Part shown: positions 52,148 to 60,755 of the stretch, piece after piece
Layout of the letters: each line of letters starts with the position of its first letter
Numbering within the stretch: position 1 is the first letter of the stretch
Assembly (NCBI GenBank): GCA_023266355.1
Contig: JAHFQM010000002.1
Span: forward strand, 1-64,000
Direction of reading: 5' to 3'
Source of the DNA: Aquabacterium sp.
GTDB lineage: Bacteria; Pseudomonadota; Gammaproteobacteria; Burkholderiales; Burkholderiaceae_C
DNA length: 64,000 bases
Made by a program: the position numbers and the translations under genes
Notes under the pieces: generated by a model
What the model was told of the DNA's origin: nothing
What the model saw: only the letters and a program-made list of their open reading frames with translations
The model's database searches: none

Positions 52148-52962
52148 AGCAGCCCCCCGCCGAGGCGGTGGCTTCGGCGCTGGGCACGCCGGCCATGGAT
52201 TTGAAAACACTGCAGCAGCGCTTGGGCCACACCTTTGCCCAGCCTGCCTTGCTGCAGCGTGCCGTGACCCACAAGAGTTTTGGGCAGGACCACTACGAGC
52301 GCCTGGAGTTCCTGGGCGATGCGGTGCTGGACCTGGGCATTTCGGACCTGCTGTACACGCGCTTCGAGCGCAGTGCCGAAGGCGACCTGACGCGCGTGCG
52401 GGCCCACCTCGTGCGCCAGGACATGTTGCATCACCTGGCCGTGCAGTTGGCTTTGCCCGGCGTGTTGCGCTTGAGCGAGGGCGAGGCCAAGGGCGGTGGC
52501 GCACAGCGGCCGTCCATCCTGGCCGACGCGCTGGAGGCCATCATCGGCGCGGTGTACCTCGATGCCGGCTTCGATGCCGCCCGTGCGCTGGTCGTGCGTT
52601 TGTTCGAGCCGGTGCTGGCCGAAACGCAGGAAGAGCGCTGGAGCAAGGACGCCAAGACGGCCTTGCAGGAATGGTTGCAGGCGCGCAAGATGCCGGTGCC
52701 CAGCTACCGCATCGAGGCCACCCGTGGCAAAGCCCATGAACAGGTGTTCGTGGTGGTGTGCGAGATGCCCGAGCTCCAGCTGTCTGCCAGCGGCGAAGGC
52801 CTGTCGCGTCGTGCCGCCGAGCAGGCCGCGGCCCAGGTGGCCCTGGAGCGCGTGATGGCGCTGCAGCCTGCTGATTTGAAAGTTGCCAAGGCTGGTGCTG
52901 CGGCGCCCCCTGTGGTGGTGCGCAAAGCGCCCAAACGCCACTTGGACGATGCCGGGCCTTGA
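52144..52962 (+). CDS. rnc: Ribonuclease III
   Basis: A 272-residue RNase III that processes rRNA and double-stranded mRNA. The signature HYERLEFLGDAVLDLGISDLLY (Glu, Asp), ILADALEAIIGAVYLDAGF and a dsRNA-binding domain at about 178-240 (DAKTALQEWLQARKMPVPSYRIEATRGKAHEQVFVVVCEM...GEGLSRRAAEQAAAQVAL) are complete. A C-terminal extension of about 35 residues (PVVVRKAPKRHLDDAG) is not standard. The GTG at 52144 overlaps the DUF4845 stop (GTGA); ATG at 52195 is an alternative. Confidence 0.95.
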   Translation: MKQPPAEAVASALGTPAMDLKTLQQRLGHTFAQPALLQRAVTHKSFGQDHYERLEFLGDAVLDLGISDLLYTRFERSAEGDLTRVRAHLVRQDMLHHLAVQLALPGVLRLSEGEAKGGGAQRPSILADALEAIIGAVYLDAGFDAARALVVRLFEPVLAETQEERWSKDAKTALQEWLQARKMPVPSYRIEATRGKAHEQVFVVVCEMPELQLSASGEGLSRRAAEQAAAQVALERVMALQPADLKVAKAGAAAPPVVVRKAPKRHLDDAGP

Positions 52963-53037
52963 GCCGGGTGCGTCTGGCGTGCGTCGATGCGACGTTTGTT
53001 GTCCGTGTTTGCTGTCTGTTTGTCCACCTGCTGAGCC

Positions 53038-54066
53038 ATGCCCAAGTCCCCCGCCGATGATGTGAACCCCTCGCTGGACCAGATGCTGGCCAAGCTGACC
53101 ATGGCCCGCCATGGCGATGCCGCTGGGGATGCGGCCGCGCCTGTCGCGCAGCAGCGCTGTGGCCTGATCGCCATCGTGGGGCGCCCGAACGTGGGCAAGT
53201 CCACGCTGCTCAATGCCCTGGTGGGACAGAAGGTGTCCATCACCTCGCGCAAGGCCCAGACCACGCGCCACCGCATCACGGGCATCTGCAGCCATGGCGA
53301 CACCCAGTTCGTGTTCGTGGACACGCCGGGTTTCCAGACGCGCCACACGGTGCGCGGCACGGCTGCGCTCAACCGCAACCTGAACAAGACCGTGCAGGCC
53401 ACGCTGTCCGACGTGGCGGTGGTGCTGTTCCTGGTGGAGGCTGGTCGATTCGGTCCGGACGATGCCCAGGTGCTGGCGTTGTTGCCGACCGACCGCCCGG
53501 TGCTGCTGGTGGCCAACAAGCTGGACCTCATCCACCGCCGCGAGGACCTCTTCCCCTGGCTGCAGGCCATGCAGGAGCGCCACCCGTTCACGCAGTTCGT
53601 GCCGCTGTCGGCCAAGAAGGAAGACGACACACGCCGCCTGCTGGACATCGTGCGCCCCTACCTGCCCGAGCAGGCCTGGTGGTACGACGCCGATGCCCTG
53701 ACCGACCGCTCCGACCGTTTCCTGGCCAGCGAAATCGTCCGGGAAAAGCTTTTCCGCCTGACCGGCGACGAGTTGCCCTACACCTCGACCGTGGTCATCG
53801 ACCAGTACACCGACGAGCCGCCTCAGCCGGGCAATGCCAAGTCCACTGGCATGGTGCGCATCGCGGCCACCATCATCGTGGAGCGCGAGCAGCACAAGGG
53901 CATGGTCATCGGTGACAAGGGCGAGCGCCTCAAGCGCATCGGCACCGAGGCCCGCACCGAGCTGGAGCGCCTGATGGGCCGCAAGGTCTTCCTGGAGATC
54001 TGGGTGAAGGTGCGTTCGGGCTGGGCCGACGACGACGCCCGCCTGCGCACCTACGGCTACGAGTGA
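53038..54066 (+). CDS. era: GTPase Era
   Basis: A 342-residue Era. G1 is [17 protein letters not shown]2 TRHRITG, G3 VDTPGFQ, G4 VANKLDLIH. The C-terminal KH domain carries [36 protein letters not shown]. It binds the 3' end of 16S rRNA in 30S assembly. A 40-residue N-terminal extension precedes the G domain. rnc-era-recO order is conserved in proteobacteria. Confidence 0.97.
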   Translation: MPKSPADDVNPSLDQMLAKLTMARHGDAAGDAAAPVAQQRCGLIAIVGRPNVGKSTLLNALVGQKVSITSRKAQTTRHRITGICSHGDTQFVFVDTPGFQTRHTVRGTAALNRNLNKTVQATLSDVAVVLFLVEAGRFGPDDAQVLALLPTDRPVLLVANKLDLIHRREDLFPWLQAMQERHPFTQFVPLSAKKEDDTRRLLDIVRPYLPEQAWWYDADALTDRSDRFLASEIVREKLFRLTGDELPYTSTVVIDQYTDEPPQPGNAKSTGMVRIAATIIVEREQHKGMVIGDKGERLKRIGTEARTELERLMGRKVFLEIWVKVRSGWADDDARLRTYGYE

Positions 54067-54080
54067 GTCGCTGAGGGCAG

Positions 54081-54983
54081 GTGGCCAAGTTGGCTTCGCG
54101 GTCCACCACGGGGGCCCCTGCGCGGGCCGCGTCTGGGCGTGCGCCTGCTGCTCGTGCGCCGGCTGTGCGTGCGTCATCCGCGCGCGCGAGTTCGCTGGCC
54201 TATGTGCTGCACAGCCACGACTGGAGCGAATCCAGCCTGATCCTGGAGCTGTTCTGCCGCGAGCAGGGCAAGGTGATGGCCGTGGCCAAAGGTGCCAAGC
54301 GCCCGTACTCGCAACTGCGGCCGGTGCTGATGCCTTTCCAGCGCATCCACGTGGGCTTTGGCGCCAAGCGGGCCGATGAGGCCGAGGTCTGGCTGCTGCG
54401 CCAGGCCGAGTGGGCGGGCGGGCCGGCCTGGCCGGGTGGCGCCGCCTTGCTGCCGGGCTTCTACCTCAACGAACTGCTGATGCGCTTGCTGGCGCGCCAC
54501 GACCCGCACCCCGAGTTGTTCGATGCCTATGCCGATGCCTTGCAAGGACTGACCCAGCCCAATCTGCTGACGGCGGCTTTGCGGGCCTTCGAGCTCGTGC
54601 TGCTGCGCCAGCTGGGCCTGTTGCCGGAGCTGTCGGTCGAGACCGTCGGGGCCGCGCCCGTGCAGGCGGGGCAGGGCCACACCTTGCACCCGGAGCTGGG
54701 TGTGCGGGCCACGCCCTGGCAGGTGGATGCCAGCGAGCCGGGCGTGCGTGGTGACGGCCCTGCGCAACTGGATGGCACCGTGCTGCTGGCCCTGGAGGCC
54801 GCCTTGGTGCGGCCGGTGTCGGCCGGCCAGTCGGTGGTGCCTGGGGTGATGGCCGCTTGCGTCACCGCGGGGGCCGGCGCGATGTCCGACCTCAAGGCGA
54901 TCACGCGCACGCTCCTTCACTATCATCTGGGGTCGCACACCTTGCGAACACGCCAGCTCATGATCGAACTCCAGCAACCATGA
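54081..54983 (+). CDS. recO: DNA repair protein RecO
   Basis: A 300-residue RecO. YVLHSHDWSESSLILELFCREQGKVMAVAKGAKRPYSQLRPVLMPFQRIHVGF is the N-terminal OB-fold, and LLPGFYLNELLMRLLARHDPHPELFDAYADALQ the helical part. It works with RecF/RecR to load RecA. The first 38 residues are Arg/Ala/Ser repeats (RAASGRAPAARAPAVRASSARASS), probably a disordered DNA-binding tail or an overlong start. The GTG at 54081 has GAGGG before it. Its stop overlaps pdxJ by 4 bases. Confidence 0.92.
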   Translation: MAKLASRSTTGAPARAASGRAPAARAPAVRASSARASSLAYVLHSHDWSESSLILELFCREQGKVMAVAKGAKRPYSQLRPVLMPFQRIHVGFGAKRADEAEVWLLRQAEWAGGPAWPGGAALLPGFYLNELLMRLLARHDPHPELFDAYADALQGLTQPNLLTAALRAFELVLLRQLGLLPELSVETVGAAPVQAGQGHTLHPELGVRATPWQVDASEPGVRGDGPAQLDGTVLLALEAALVRPVSAGQSVVPGVMAACVTAGAGAMSDLKAITRTLLHYHLGSHTLRTRQLMIELQQP

Positions 54984-55795
54984 CCTTCTCCGGCCTGCAC
55001 CTCACTGCCCACGACACCCCCTTGCTGGGCATCAACATCGACCACGTTGCCACGGTGCGCAATGCGCGCGGCGGGCGCTTCCCCGACCCGGTGGCCGCGG
55101 CGCTGCTGGCTGTGGAGGCTGGCGCGGACATCGTCACCTTCCACCTGCGCGAAGACCGCCGCCACATCCGCGATGACGATGTCGCCCGGCTGAAAGCGCT
55201 GGTGCACGCGCCGCTGAACTTCGAAGCCGCGGTGACCGACGAGATGCTGGACATCATCGAGCGCACGGCCCCTGCCCACGTTTGCCTGGTGCCAGAACGA
55301 CGCCAAGAGGTCACGACGGAGGGCGGCCTGGACGTGGTCGGGCAGTTCGACCGCGTGAAAGACGCCTGTGTCCGGCTGGCCGAAGCGGGTTCGCGCGTGT
55401 CGCTGTTCATCGGGGCGGATTTCGCTCAGATCGATGCCGCGGCCAAGGCCGGCGCACCTTGCGTGGAACTGCACACCGGCGCCTTGGCCAATGCCTGGTG
55501 GGGCGGCGATGCCGCTGCCGTGCAGGCCGAACTGGCGCGCTTGAAAGCCGGCCTGCGCCATGCAGGCAGCCTGGGCTTGCGCACCCACGCGGGCCACGGC
55601 CTGGCCCTGTGCCAGCTCGAAGCGCAAGGCAGCGACGCGCCCAGCAGCACGGCCCTGGTGGCGGCCTTGCCCGAGGTGCAAGAGCTCCACATCGGCCATG
55701 CCTTGATTGGCCACGCCATCTTCGTGGGGCTGCGCCAGGCGATTGCCGATTTCCAGTCCGAGGCCGTCCGCGCCCGACGCGAGGTCCGAGCATGA
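54980..55795 (+). CDS. pdxJ: Pyridoxine 5'-phosphate synthase PdxJ
   Basis: A 271-residue PdxJ, the last step of pyridoxine phosphate synthesis from 1-deoxyxylulose 5-phosphate. [52 protein letters not shown] and [17 protein letters not shown] are all standard. The ATG at 54980 overlaps the recO stop; the frame upstream is discarded. Pyridoxal phosphate made here is also the cofactor of the aminotransferase domain in the megasynthase, but no special link is implied. Confidence 0.97.
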   Translation: MTFSGLHLTAHDTPLLGINIDHVATVRNARGGRFPDPVAAALLAVEAGADIVTFHLREDRRHIRDDDVARLKALVHAPLNFEAAVTDEMLDIIERTAPAHVCLVPERRQEVTTEGGLDVVGQFDRVKDACVRLAEAGSRVSLFIGADFAQIDAAAKAGAPCVELHTGALANAWWGGDAAAVQAELARLKAGLRHAGSLGLRTHAGHGLALCQLEAQGSDAPSSTALVAALPEVQELHIGHALIGHAIFVGLRQAIADFQSEAVRARREVRA

Positions 55796-56199
55796 TCGTC
55801 GGCATCGGCACGGACCTCTGCGATGTGCGCCGCATCCGCGAGGCCCTGGACCGCCGCGGTGACCGCTTCGCCGAGAAGGTGCTGGGAGACCGCGAGCTGG
55901 TCGTCTGGCGCGCCCGCACGGCCCGTTCGCCGGTGCGTGGCTTGCGCTACCTGGCCACGCGGTTTTCGGCCAAGGAAGCCTTCTCCAAGGCCATCGGCCT
56001 GGGCATCCACATGCCGATGGCGTGGCGGCGCTGCGAAATCCTGAACGCCGAGAGCGGCCAGCCCCAGATCGTGCTCAACGGCGATCTGGCCGACTGGTTT
56101 GCCGCCCGCGGCTGGAAAGCCCATGTCACCGTCACCGACGAGGGCGATCTGGCCCAGGCCTTTGTCGTCGTTGAAACCGATCCTGCGCGCTCGTCCTGA
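55792..56199 (+). CDS. acpS: Holo-ACP synthase AcpS
   Basis: A 135-residue AcpS, which attaches phosphopantetheine to Acp[20 protein letters not shown] with the metal Asp and the helix [15 protein letters not shown] are the family motifs. It overlaps pdxJ by 4 bases, the usual pdxJ-acpS arrangement. It is distinct from the Sfp-type PPTase at 1422, which is double in length and shares only the xxKEA core. Confidence 0.96.
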   Translation: MIVGIGTDLCDVRRIREALDRRGDRFAEKVLGDRELVVWRARTARSPVRGLRYLATRFSAKEAFSKAIGLGIHMPMAWRRCEILNAESGQPQIVLNGDLADWFAARGWKAHVTVTDEGDLAQAFVVVETDPARSS

Positions 56200-56230
56200 C
56201 GCATCCCCCAACCAGATTTCATCCACCACC

Positions 56231-57349
56231 ATGCCTTCCAAGCGCACCGCCACCCCCATCGGCCACGCTGCCGACCCCATCCAGCACGCGCCCGTGGTGC
56301 TCGACATCGCCGGCCTGAGCCTCAGCGACGACGACCGCCGCCGCCTGGCCCACCCGCTCACCGGTGGCTTGATCCTGTTCGCGCGCAACTGGCAGGACCG
56401 CGCCCAGCTCACGACCCTGTGCACCGAGATCAAGGCCATCCGCCCGGACGTGTTGATTTGCGTGGACCACGAAGGCGGCCGCGTGCAGCGCTTCAAGACC
56501 GATGGCTTCACCCACGTGCCGCCGATGCGCCGCTTGGGCGAAATGTGGCTCAAAGATGGCAAGGGCGGTGAGGGCGCCGGTGCCATGGCCGCCACCGATG
56601 CCGCCACGGCCTGCGGCTACGTGCTGGCCAGCGAGCTGCGCGCCTGCGGCGTGGACCTGACCTTCACCCCGGTGCTGGACCTGGACTGGGGCGAGAGCGG
56701 CATCATCGGTGACCGCGCCTTCCACAGCGACGCCCGCGTCGCCACGGTGCTGGCCAAGAGCGTGATGCACGGCCTGCTGCTGGCCGGCATGGCCAATTGC
56801 GGCAAGCACTTCCCCGGTCACGGCTTCGTCAAGGCCGATTCGCACGTGGACATCCCCGTGGACAAGCGCAGCCTCAAGGCCATCCTGGCCGACGACGCCA
56901 AGCCCTACGAGTGGCTGAGCACCTCGCTGACCAGCGTCATGCCGGCCCACGTCATCTATCCGAAGGTCGATGCCGCACCGGCGGGCTTCTCATCGCGTTG
57001 GCTGCAAGACATCCTGCGTGGACAGCTCGGCTTCACCGGCGCCATCTTCAGCGACGACCTCAGCATGGAAGGCGCCAGCGTGGCCGGCAGCCACACCCAG
57101 GGCGCGGTCGCGGCATTGAACGCGGGTTGCGACATGGTGCTGCTGTGCAACCAATCGCTGGGCGATGGCGCGGCCGTGGATGGGCTGCTGGACGGCCTGC
57201 AGCAAGCCTTGCAGCGCGGTGAATGGCAAGCCAGCCCGGACAGCGAAGCCCGTCGCCTGGACCTGCTGCCGCAGACCGCGCCGCTGACCTGGGACGAACT
57301 GATGCACCAGCCTCAATACCAGCAGGCGTTGTCCCGCTTGCCAGGTTGA
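56231..57349 (+). CDS. nagZ: Beta-N-acetylhexosaminidase NagZ (family 3 glycoside hydrolase)
   Basis: A 372-residue NagZ. VVLDIAGLSLSDDDRRRLAHPLTGGLILFARNW, VDHEGGRVQRFKTDGFTH, GMANCGKHFPGHGFVKADSHVDIP (the catalytic His loop KHFPGHG) and IFSDDLSMEGA (nucleophile Asp in SDDL) are typical. It removes GlcNAc from muropeptides in peptidoglycan recycling in the cytoplasm. It follows acpS by 31 bases and closes the plus-strand run; its stop is 14 bases from the convergent acyl-CoA synthetase. Confidence 0.96.
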   Translation: MPSKRTATPIGHAADPIQHAPVVLDIAGLSLSDDDRRRLAHPLTGGLILFARNWQDRAQLTTLCTEIKAIRPDVLICVDHEGGRVQRFKTDGFTHVPPMRRLGEMWLKDGKGGEGAGAMAATDAATACGYVLASELRACGVDLTFTPVLDLDWGESGIIGDRAFHSDARVATVLAKSVMHGLLLAGMANCGKHFPGHGFVKADSHVDIPVDKRSLKAILADDAKPYEWLSTSLTSVMPAHVIYPKVDAAPAGFSSRWLQDILRGQLGFTGAIFSDDLSMEGASVAGSHTQGAVAALNAGCDMVLLCNQSLGDGAAVDGLLDGLQQALQRGEWQASPDSEARRLDLLPQTAPLTWDELMHQPQYQQALSRLPG

Positions 57350-57363
57350 GCCGCGGGGTGCGC

Positions 57364-59235
57364 TCAGTGCGTGCCGTGGCGGTAGAGCAGTTCGATCAGC
57401 GCCTGGTTGCGCTCCAGCACAACCTTGCGCTTGACCTTCAGCGTGGGCGTGAGCTCACCGGAGGCCACGCTCAGCGATTGCGGCAGCACCGCGAACTTGC
57501 GCACCTGGGCCACGCGCGCCTGCGAGGCATTGACGTGGTCCACATCGGCCTGCAGCGCCTGCAGCACCAGCGGGTGTTCGTGCAAGTGCGGCTCTTCGAG
57601 CAGGCCATGCTGGCTGGCGAAGGACGCCAGGGCCACCGGGTCCAGCGTGAGCAAGGCGGCCAGGTAGTTGCGGCCATCGCCACACACCACGGCATGCTCG
57701 ACCAGGTGCGCGTCCATCAGCGCCGTCTCGATGTTGGACGGCGAAATGTTCTTGCCACCCGACGTGATGATCAGGTCCTTCTTGCGCCCGGTGATGTAGA
57801 CGTAGCCGTCTTCGTCGATGTGACCGAGGTCGCCGGTGAGCAGCCACTCGCCGGAGAAGCTCTCGGCCGTGGCCTGCGGCGAACCCATGTAGCACTGGAA
57901 GAGGTGCGGGCCGCGCACCCGCAGTTCGCCGTCCTCGGCCACCATGATGTCGGTGCCAGGCAGGGGTTTGCCGACCGAACCCACGCGCGTGCTGCCCGGC
58001 AGCGACAGCGTGGAAGGCCCCGTCACCTCGGACTGCCCATACAGCTCGCGCACCACCACGTCCAGCCCCGCGAAGAAGCGCAGCTTTTCCGGGGCGATGG
58101 GCGCGGCGCCTGAGCTCAGCAGGCGGGCCTGGTCCAGCCCCAGCGCTTCCTTGACCTTGCGGTGCACCAGCCTGTGCGCCAGATGCTTTTGCAGCGTCAA
58201 CCAAGGGCCTGCGGGCTGCCCGGCATGGTCCAGCGCATGCCAGCGTTGCCCCACCGACATGGCCCAGCGCGCCAGTGCCGCCTTCACACCGCTGGCTTGC
58301 TCCAGTTTGGCCTCGATGCCCGACTGCATCTTCTCCCACACCCGTGGCACACCGAAGAAAATGGTGGGGCGAACCTCCTTGAGGTGCTCGCCCAGCGCTT
58401 CCATGCTGCGCGCGTAGTACACGGTGAAGCCCGAGTGCACCTGGTTGTGCATCGACCCCATCTGTTCGGCGATGTGCGCCAGTGGCAGGTAGGAAATGAC
58501 GCGGTCGTGCTCGTCCACATCGAAGAGCTGGCGCATCGTGTGGCCCATCCACCAGAGGTTGCCCTGGCTGAGCGCCACGGCCTTGGCCGGGCCGGTCGTG
58601 CCCGAGGTGTAGATCAGGCTGCCGATGTCCTCGGCGCGCAGCGACGCCATGCGTTGTGCCAATTCCGCTTCCTGCGTCGCGTGGCCAAGGCCCAGGAAGG
58701 CGTCCCAGGACATCACCGGCTTGCGCGCCTGGACCGCATCGCTGTCGCGCACCATGACGATGTTGTGCAGGTGGGGCAAGTCTGCCTCACAGGCTTCCAC
58801 GGCCTGCAGGCGCGAGGCCTCGTCCACCAGCAGCAGGGATGCCTTGCAGTGGTTGAGGATGTAGGCGATGTCCTGCGGCGAGCTGGTCCAGTAGATGCCT
58901 GCGGGCATGGCGCCAATGGCCATCGCGGCGAAAGCCAGGGTGACCCACTGCGGGTTGTTGAAACTCAGGATGGCGACGGCGTCACCGCGCTTCACCCCCA
59001 GCCCGATGAGCGCCTTGGCCGCATCGCGCACCTGCCGGCCGTGGTCTGCCCAGGATGTGGCTTGCCAACCCGATTCCGTGCGAACGCAGTAGGCCGGGTG
59101 GGCCCCCAGGCGCTGGGCGGTGTCCAGCAAGAGCTGCGGCGGTGGCACAAAGCCGGCGAAGGCCGCGAGAGGGCTGGCGGCGGTCGGTGCCGAAGGCAAG
59201 GCGTGGGCGTGGGCGTGTGCAGTGGCCAAGGTCAC
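57364..59235 (-). CDS. Long-chain acyl-CoA synthetase (AMP-binding, FadD15-like)
   Basis: A 623-residue ANL-superfamily enzyme. SLIYTSGTTGPAKAVALS is the phosphate-binding loop, VVRELYGQSEVTGPSTL the A5 motif, WLLTGDLGHIDEDGYVYITGRKKDLIITSGGKNISP the hinge, and LTPTLKVKRKVVLE the C-terminal Lys region. It probably makes acyl-CoA from free fatty acids. The start GTG at 59235 follows AGGAG without a gap, so the exact start is unsure; the N-terminus has a His/Ala repeat (ATAHAHAHA). A perfect 14-bp palindrome (59267-59280) lies 32 bases upstream and probably controls it. Confidence 0.9.
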   Translation of the reverse strand: MTLATAHAHAHALPSAPTAASPLAAFAGFVPPPQLLLDTAQRLGAHPAYCVRTESGWQATSWADHGRQVRDAAKALIGLGVKRGDAVAILSFNNPQWVTLAFAAMAIGAMPAGIYWTSSPQDIAYILNHCKASLLLVDEASRLQAVEACEADLPHLHNIVMVRDSDAVQARKPVMSWDAFLGLGHATQEAELAQRMASLRAEDIGSLIYTSGTTGPAKAVALSQGNLWWMGHTMRQLFDVDEHDRVISYLPLAHIAEQMGSMHNQVHSGFTVYYARSMEALGEHLKEVRPTIFFGVPRVWEKMQSGIEAKLEQASGVKAALARWAMSVGQRWHALDHAGQPAGPWLTLQKHLAHRLVHRKVKEALGLDQARLLSSGAAPIAPEKLRFFAGLDVVVRELYGQSEVTGPSTLSLPGSTRVGSVGKPLPGTDIMVAEDGELRVRGPHLFQCYMGSPQATAESFSGEWLLTGDLGHIDEDGYVYITGRKKDLIITSGGKNISPSNIETALMDAHLVEHAVVCGDGRNYLAALLTLDPVALASFASQHGLLEEPHLHEHPLVLQALQADVDHVNASQARVAQVRKFAVLPQSLSVASGELTPTLKVKRKVVLERNQALIELLYRHGTH

Positions 59236-59266
59236 TCCTGAAGTTGTCAGGGATTACAGACCTTTG

Positions 59267-59280
59267 TGACGTTAACGTCA
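59267..59280. promoter_or_regulatory. Perfect palindrome TGACGTTAACGTCA upstream of the acyl-CoA synthetase
   Basis: TGACGTTAACGTCA is an exact 14-bp palindrome, 32 bases upstream of the acyl-CoA synthetase start and 18 bases before the end of the ATP-grasp gene. From memory, similar sites (TTGACGTTAACGTCAA-like) are reported for FadP/LiuR-type regulators of fatty acid and branched-chain acid use in betaproteobacteria. The regulator here is inferred. Confidence 0.6.
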
Positions 59281-59297
59281 ATCAGTCGCCGCTTAGG

Positions 59298-60470
59298 TTA
59301 AACCCTTGGCGATGGCCCCAGCGCTGTGGGTTTGAGCTGTGCCGCGGTCCGGTCGCGTGGGCCCGTCCAGTACCAATACATCACCTTGAAAAAGTAGCGC
59401 ATCAGCTTCGGTGATGTCCGCGGCGCACCACGCCAGAATGCGGGTGACAGCAAGATCCGCAGCATCCTCAGGCCTTTGCGCTTGTAAGCCAACTGCAGCA
59501 AAGGCTTGGGAAAGACATGGGCTGCCCAATCGCGGTCATCTGTCTGCCATGGTTGAGGCACACGTCCTGCCAGGGTGTCGACCAGGGGTGAGAAAATCGG
59601 CGTGCCGGCGGCCTGAGCGGCGGTGATGGAGCCCCAAGGCCGAGGGTTGATCTCCAGGAACCAGAAGGTGCCATGGTCATCGCGGATGAAATCGGCCTGC
59701 ATGTAGCCGGTCCATGCCATGGCGCTGCCTATCGCCTCCAGTGCCTGGACCATGGCGGGGGATTGCTCATGGCGAATGAAGGTGGCCGCGCCCAGGCCGG
59801 GTGGGTGCTGCTCAACGATTTCGTACCCATGGATGTGGGTGAGAACCCCTCGGTGGAAAAAGCCACCGCAGGCCCAGTTGCGTCCCGACACGTGACGCTG
59901 CAAAACGGTGTCGTGGTGTTTCAGCTTCTGGAGGCCATCCCGCAGCGCCTGGGCGTCGTCACAGATCACCACCTGGCTGCCGCCATTGCCTTGCTCGCCC
60001 TTGAGCACGACGGGGTAGCCCATGCCATCTGCGATGCGCAGTGCATCGCCGGGGTCCTGCACGTGAAACCAGTCAGGCACCGAGATGCCCAGGCTGAGCG
60101 CGAAGCGGGCCATGGCCGACTTCTTTTGCAGCATCGACAGGTCGGCGTCAGGGATGTGGGGCAGCAACTTGTCGCGGCACGTCAGGGTCCGGTGGCATGT
60201 GGCGATCGATGCCTCGTCCAGCGGCAGGATCCAGCGGACGTCTGGGTTCTGCTCCAGTTGCAAGAGCATGTCAGACAGCATCCGCTCATCACCCGCGTTG
60301 ACGTGGTGAACCTCCAGCCAGCCTTGGAATTCCTTGGGTTGAACACCCTCCGTGAGGATCCTCACCTGCCAGCCAGCTTCGTGCAAAATTTCGGCAATGT
60401 AGAGATTTTGCGGCCAGTCAAGCTGCCCGATGAGGGCGACGCCTTGAGCTTGGTGAGGGTGAGGGGGCAT
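59298..60470 (-). CDS. ATP-grasp superfamily protein of unknown substrate
   Basis: A 390-residue protein. The N-terminal domain (GVALIGQLDWPQNLYIAEILHEAGWQVRILTEG) precedes an ATP-grasp core with MGYPVVLKGEQGNGGSQVVIC, and metal ligands in ADFIRDDHGTFWFLEINPRPWGSITAAQAAG. The Asn-Pro-Arg motif (INPR) is the classic metal-binding end. The C-terminal part is basic (KRKGLRMLRILLSP) with aromatic residues (YFFKVMYWYWTGP). It likely joins a carboxylate to an amine or thiol. There are 62 bases to the acyl-CoA synthetase on the same strand. Substrate unknown. Confidence 0.75.
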   Translation of the reverse strand: MPPHPHQAQGVALIGQLDWPQNLYIAEILHEAGWQVRILTEGVQPKEFQGWLEVHHVNAGDERMLSDMLLQLEQNPDVRWILPLDEASIATCHRTLTCRDKLLPHIPDADLSMLQKKSAMARFALSLGISVPDWFHVQDPGDALRIADGMGYPVVLKGEQGNGGSQVVICDDAQALRDGLQKLKHHDTVLQRHVSGRNWACGGFFHRGVLTHIHGYEIVEQHPPGLGAATFIRHEQSPAMVQALEAIGSAMAWTGYMQADFIRDDHGTFWFLEINPRPWGSITAAQAAGTPIFSPLVDTLAGRVPQPWQTDDRDWAAHVFPKPLLQLAYKRKGLRMLRILLSPAFWRGAPRTSPKLMRYFFKVMYWYWTGPRDRTAAQLKPTALGPSPRV

Positions 60471-60653
60471 GAGGACTCCGGGTTGCCGAGATGCATTTGC
60501 GTGCAGTCAACAGCGCGGACAGGCAAGGCGCTGAGTGACCACACCTGCATTACGGCAGGAAATCTCCCATGGATGAGGTTGAATTGCCGAGGATGCGCGG
60601 AAGTCGGCACGAATCCCGGCAGGGTGTGCGGAACGACACGATTCCTCACCCAT

Positions 60654-60678
60654 GAAAAAGCCCGGCCAAGGCCGGGCT
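60654..60678 (-). terminator. Rho-independent terminator after rne
   Basis: On the minus strand AGCCCGGCC-TT-GGCCGGGCT (nine-base perfect stem, 60659-60678) is followed by five T. It lies about 78 bases past the rne stop. It should end the rne transcript before the ATP-grasp gene. Confidence 0.8.
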
Positions 60679-60755
60679 GTGTGTGGGACGCGCCGCCATG
60701 GGCGCGTCAGGGCCTATGGGCATCGGCCAGGCATCGGCCAGGCATCACCAGGTCA

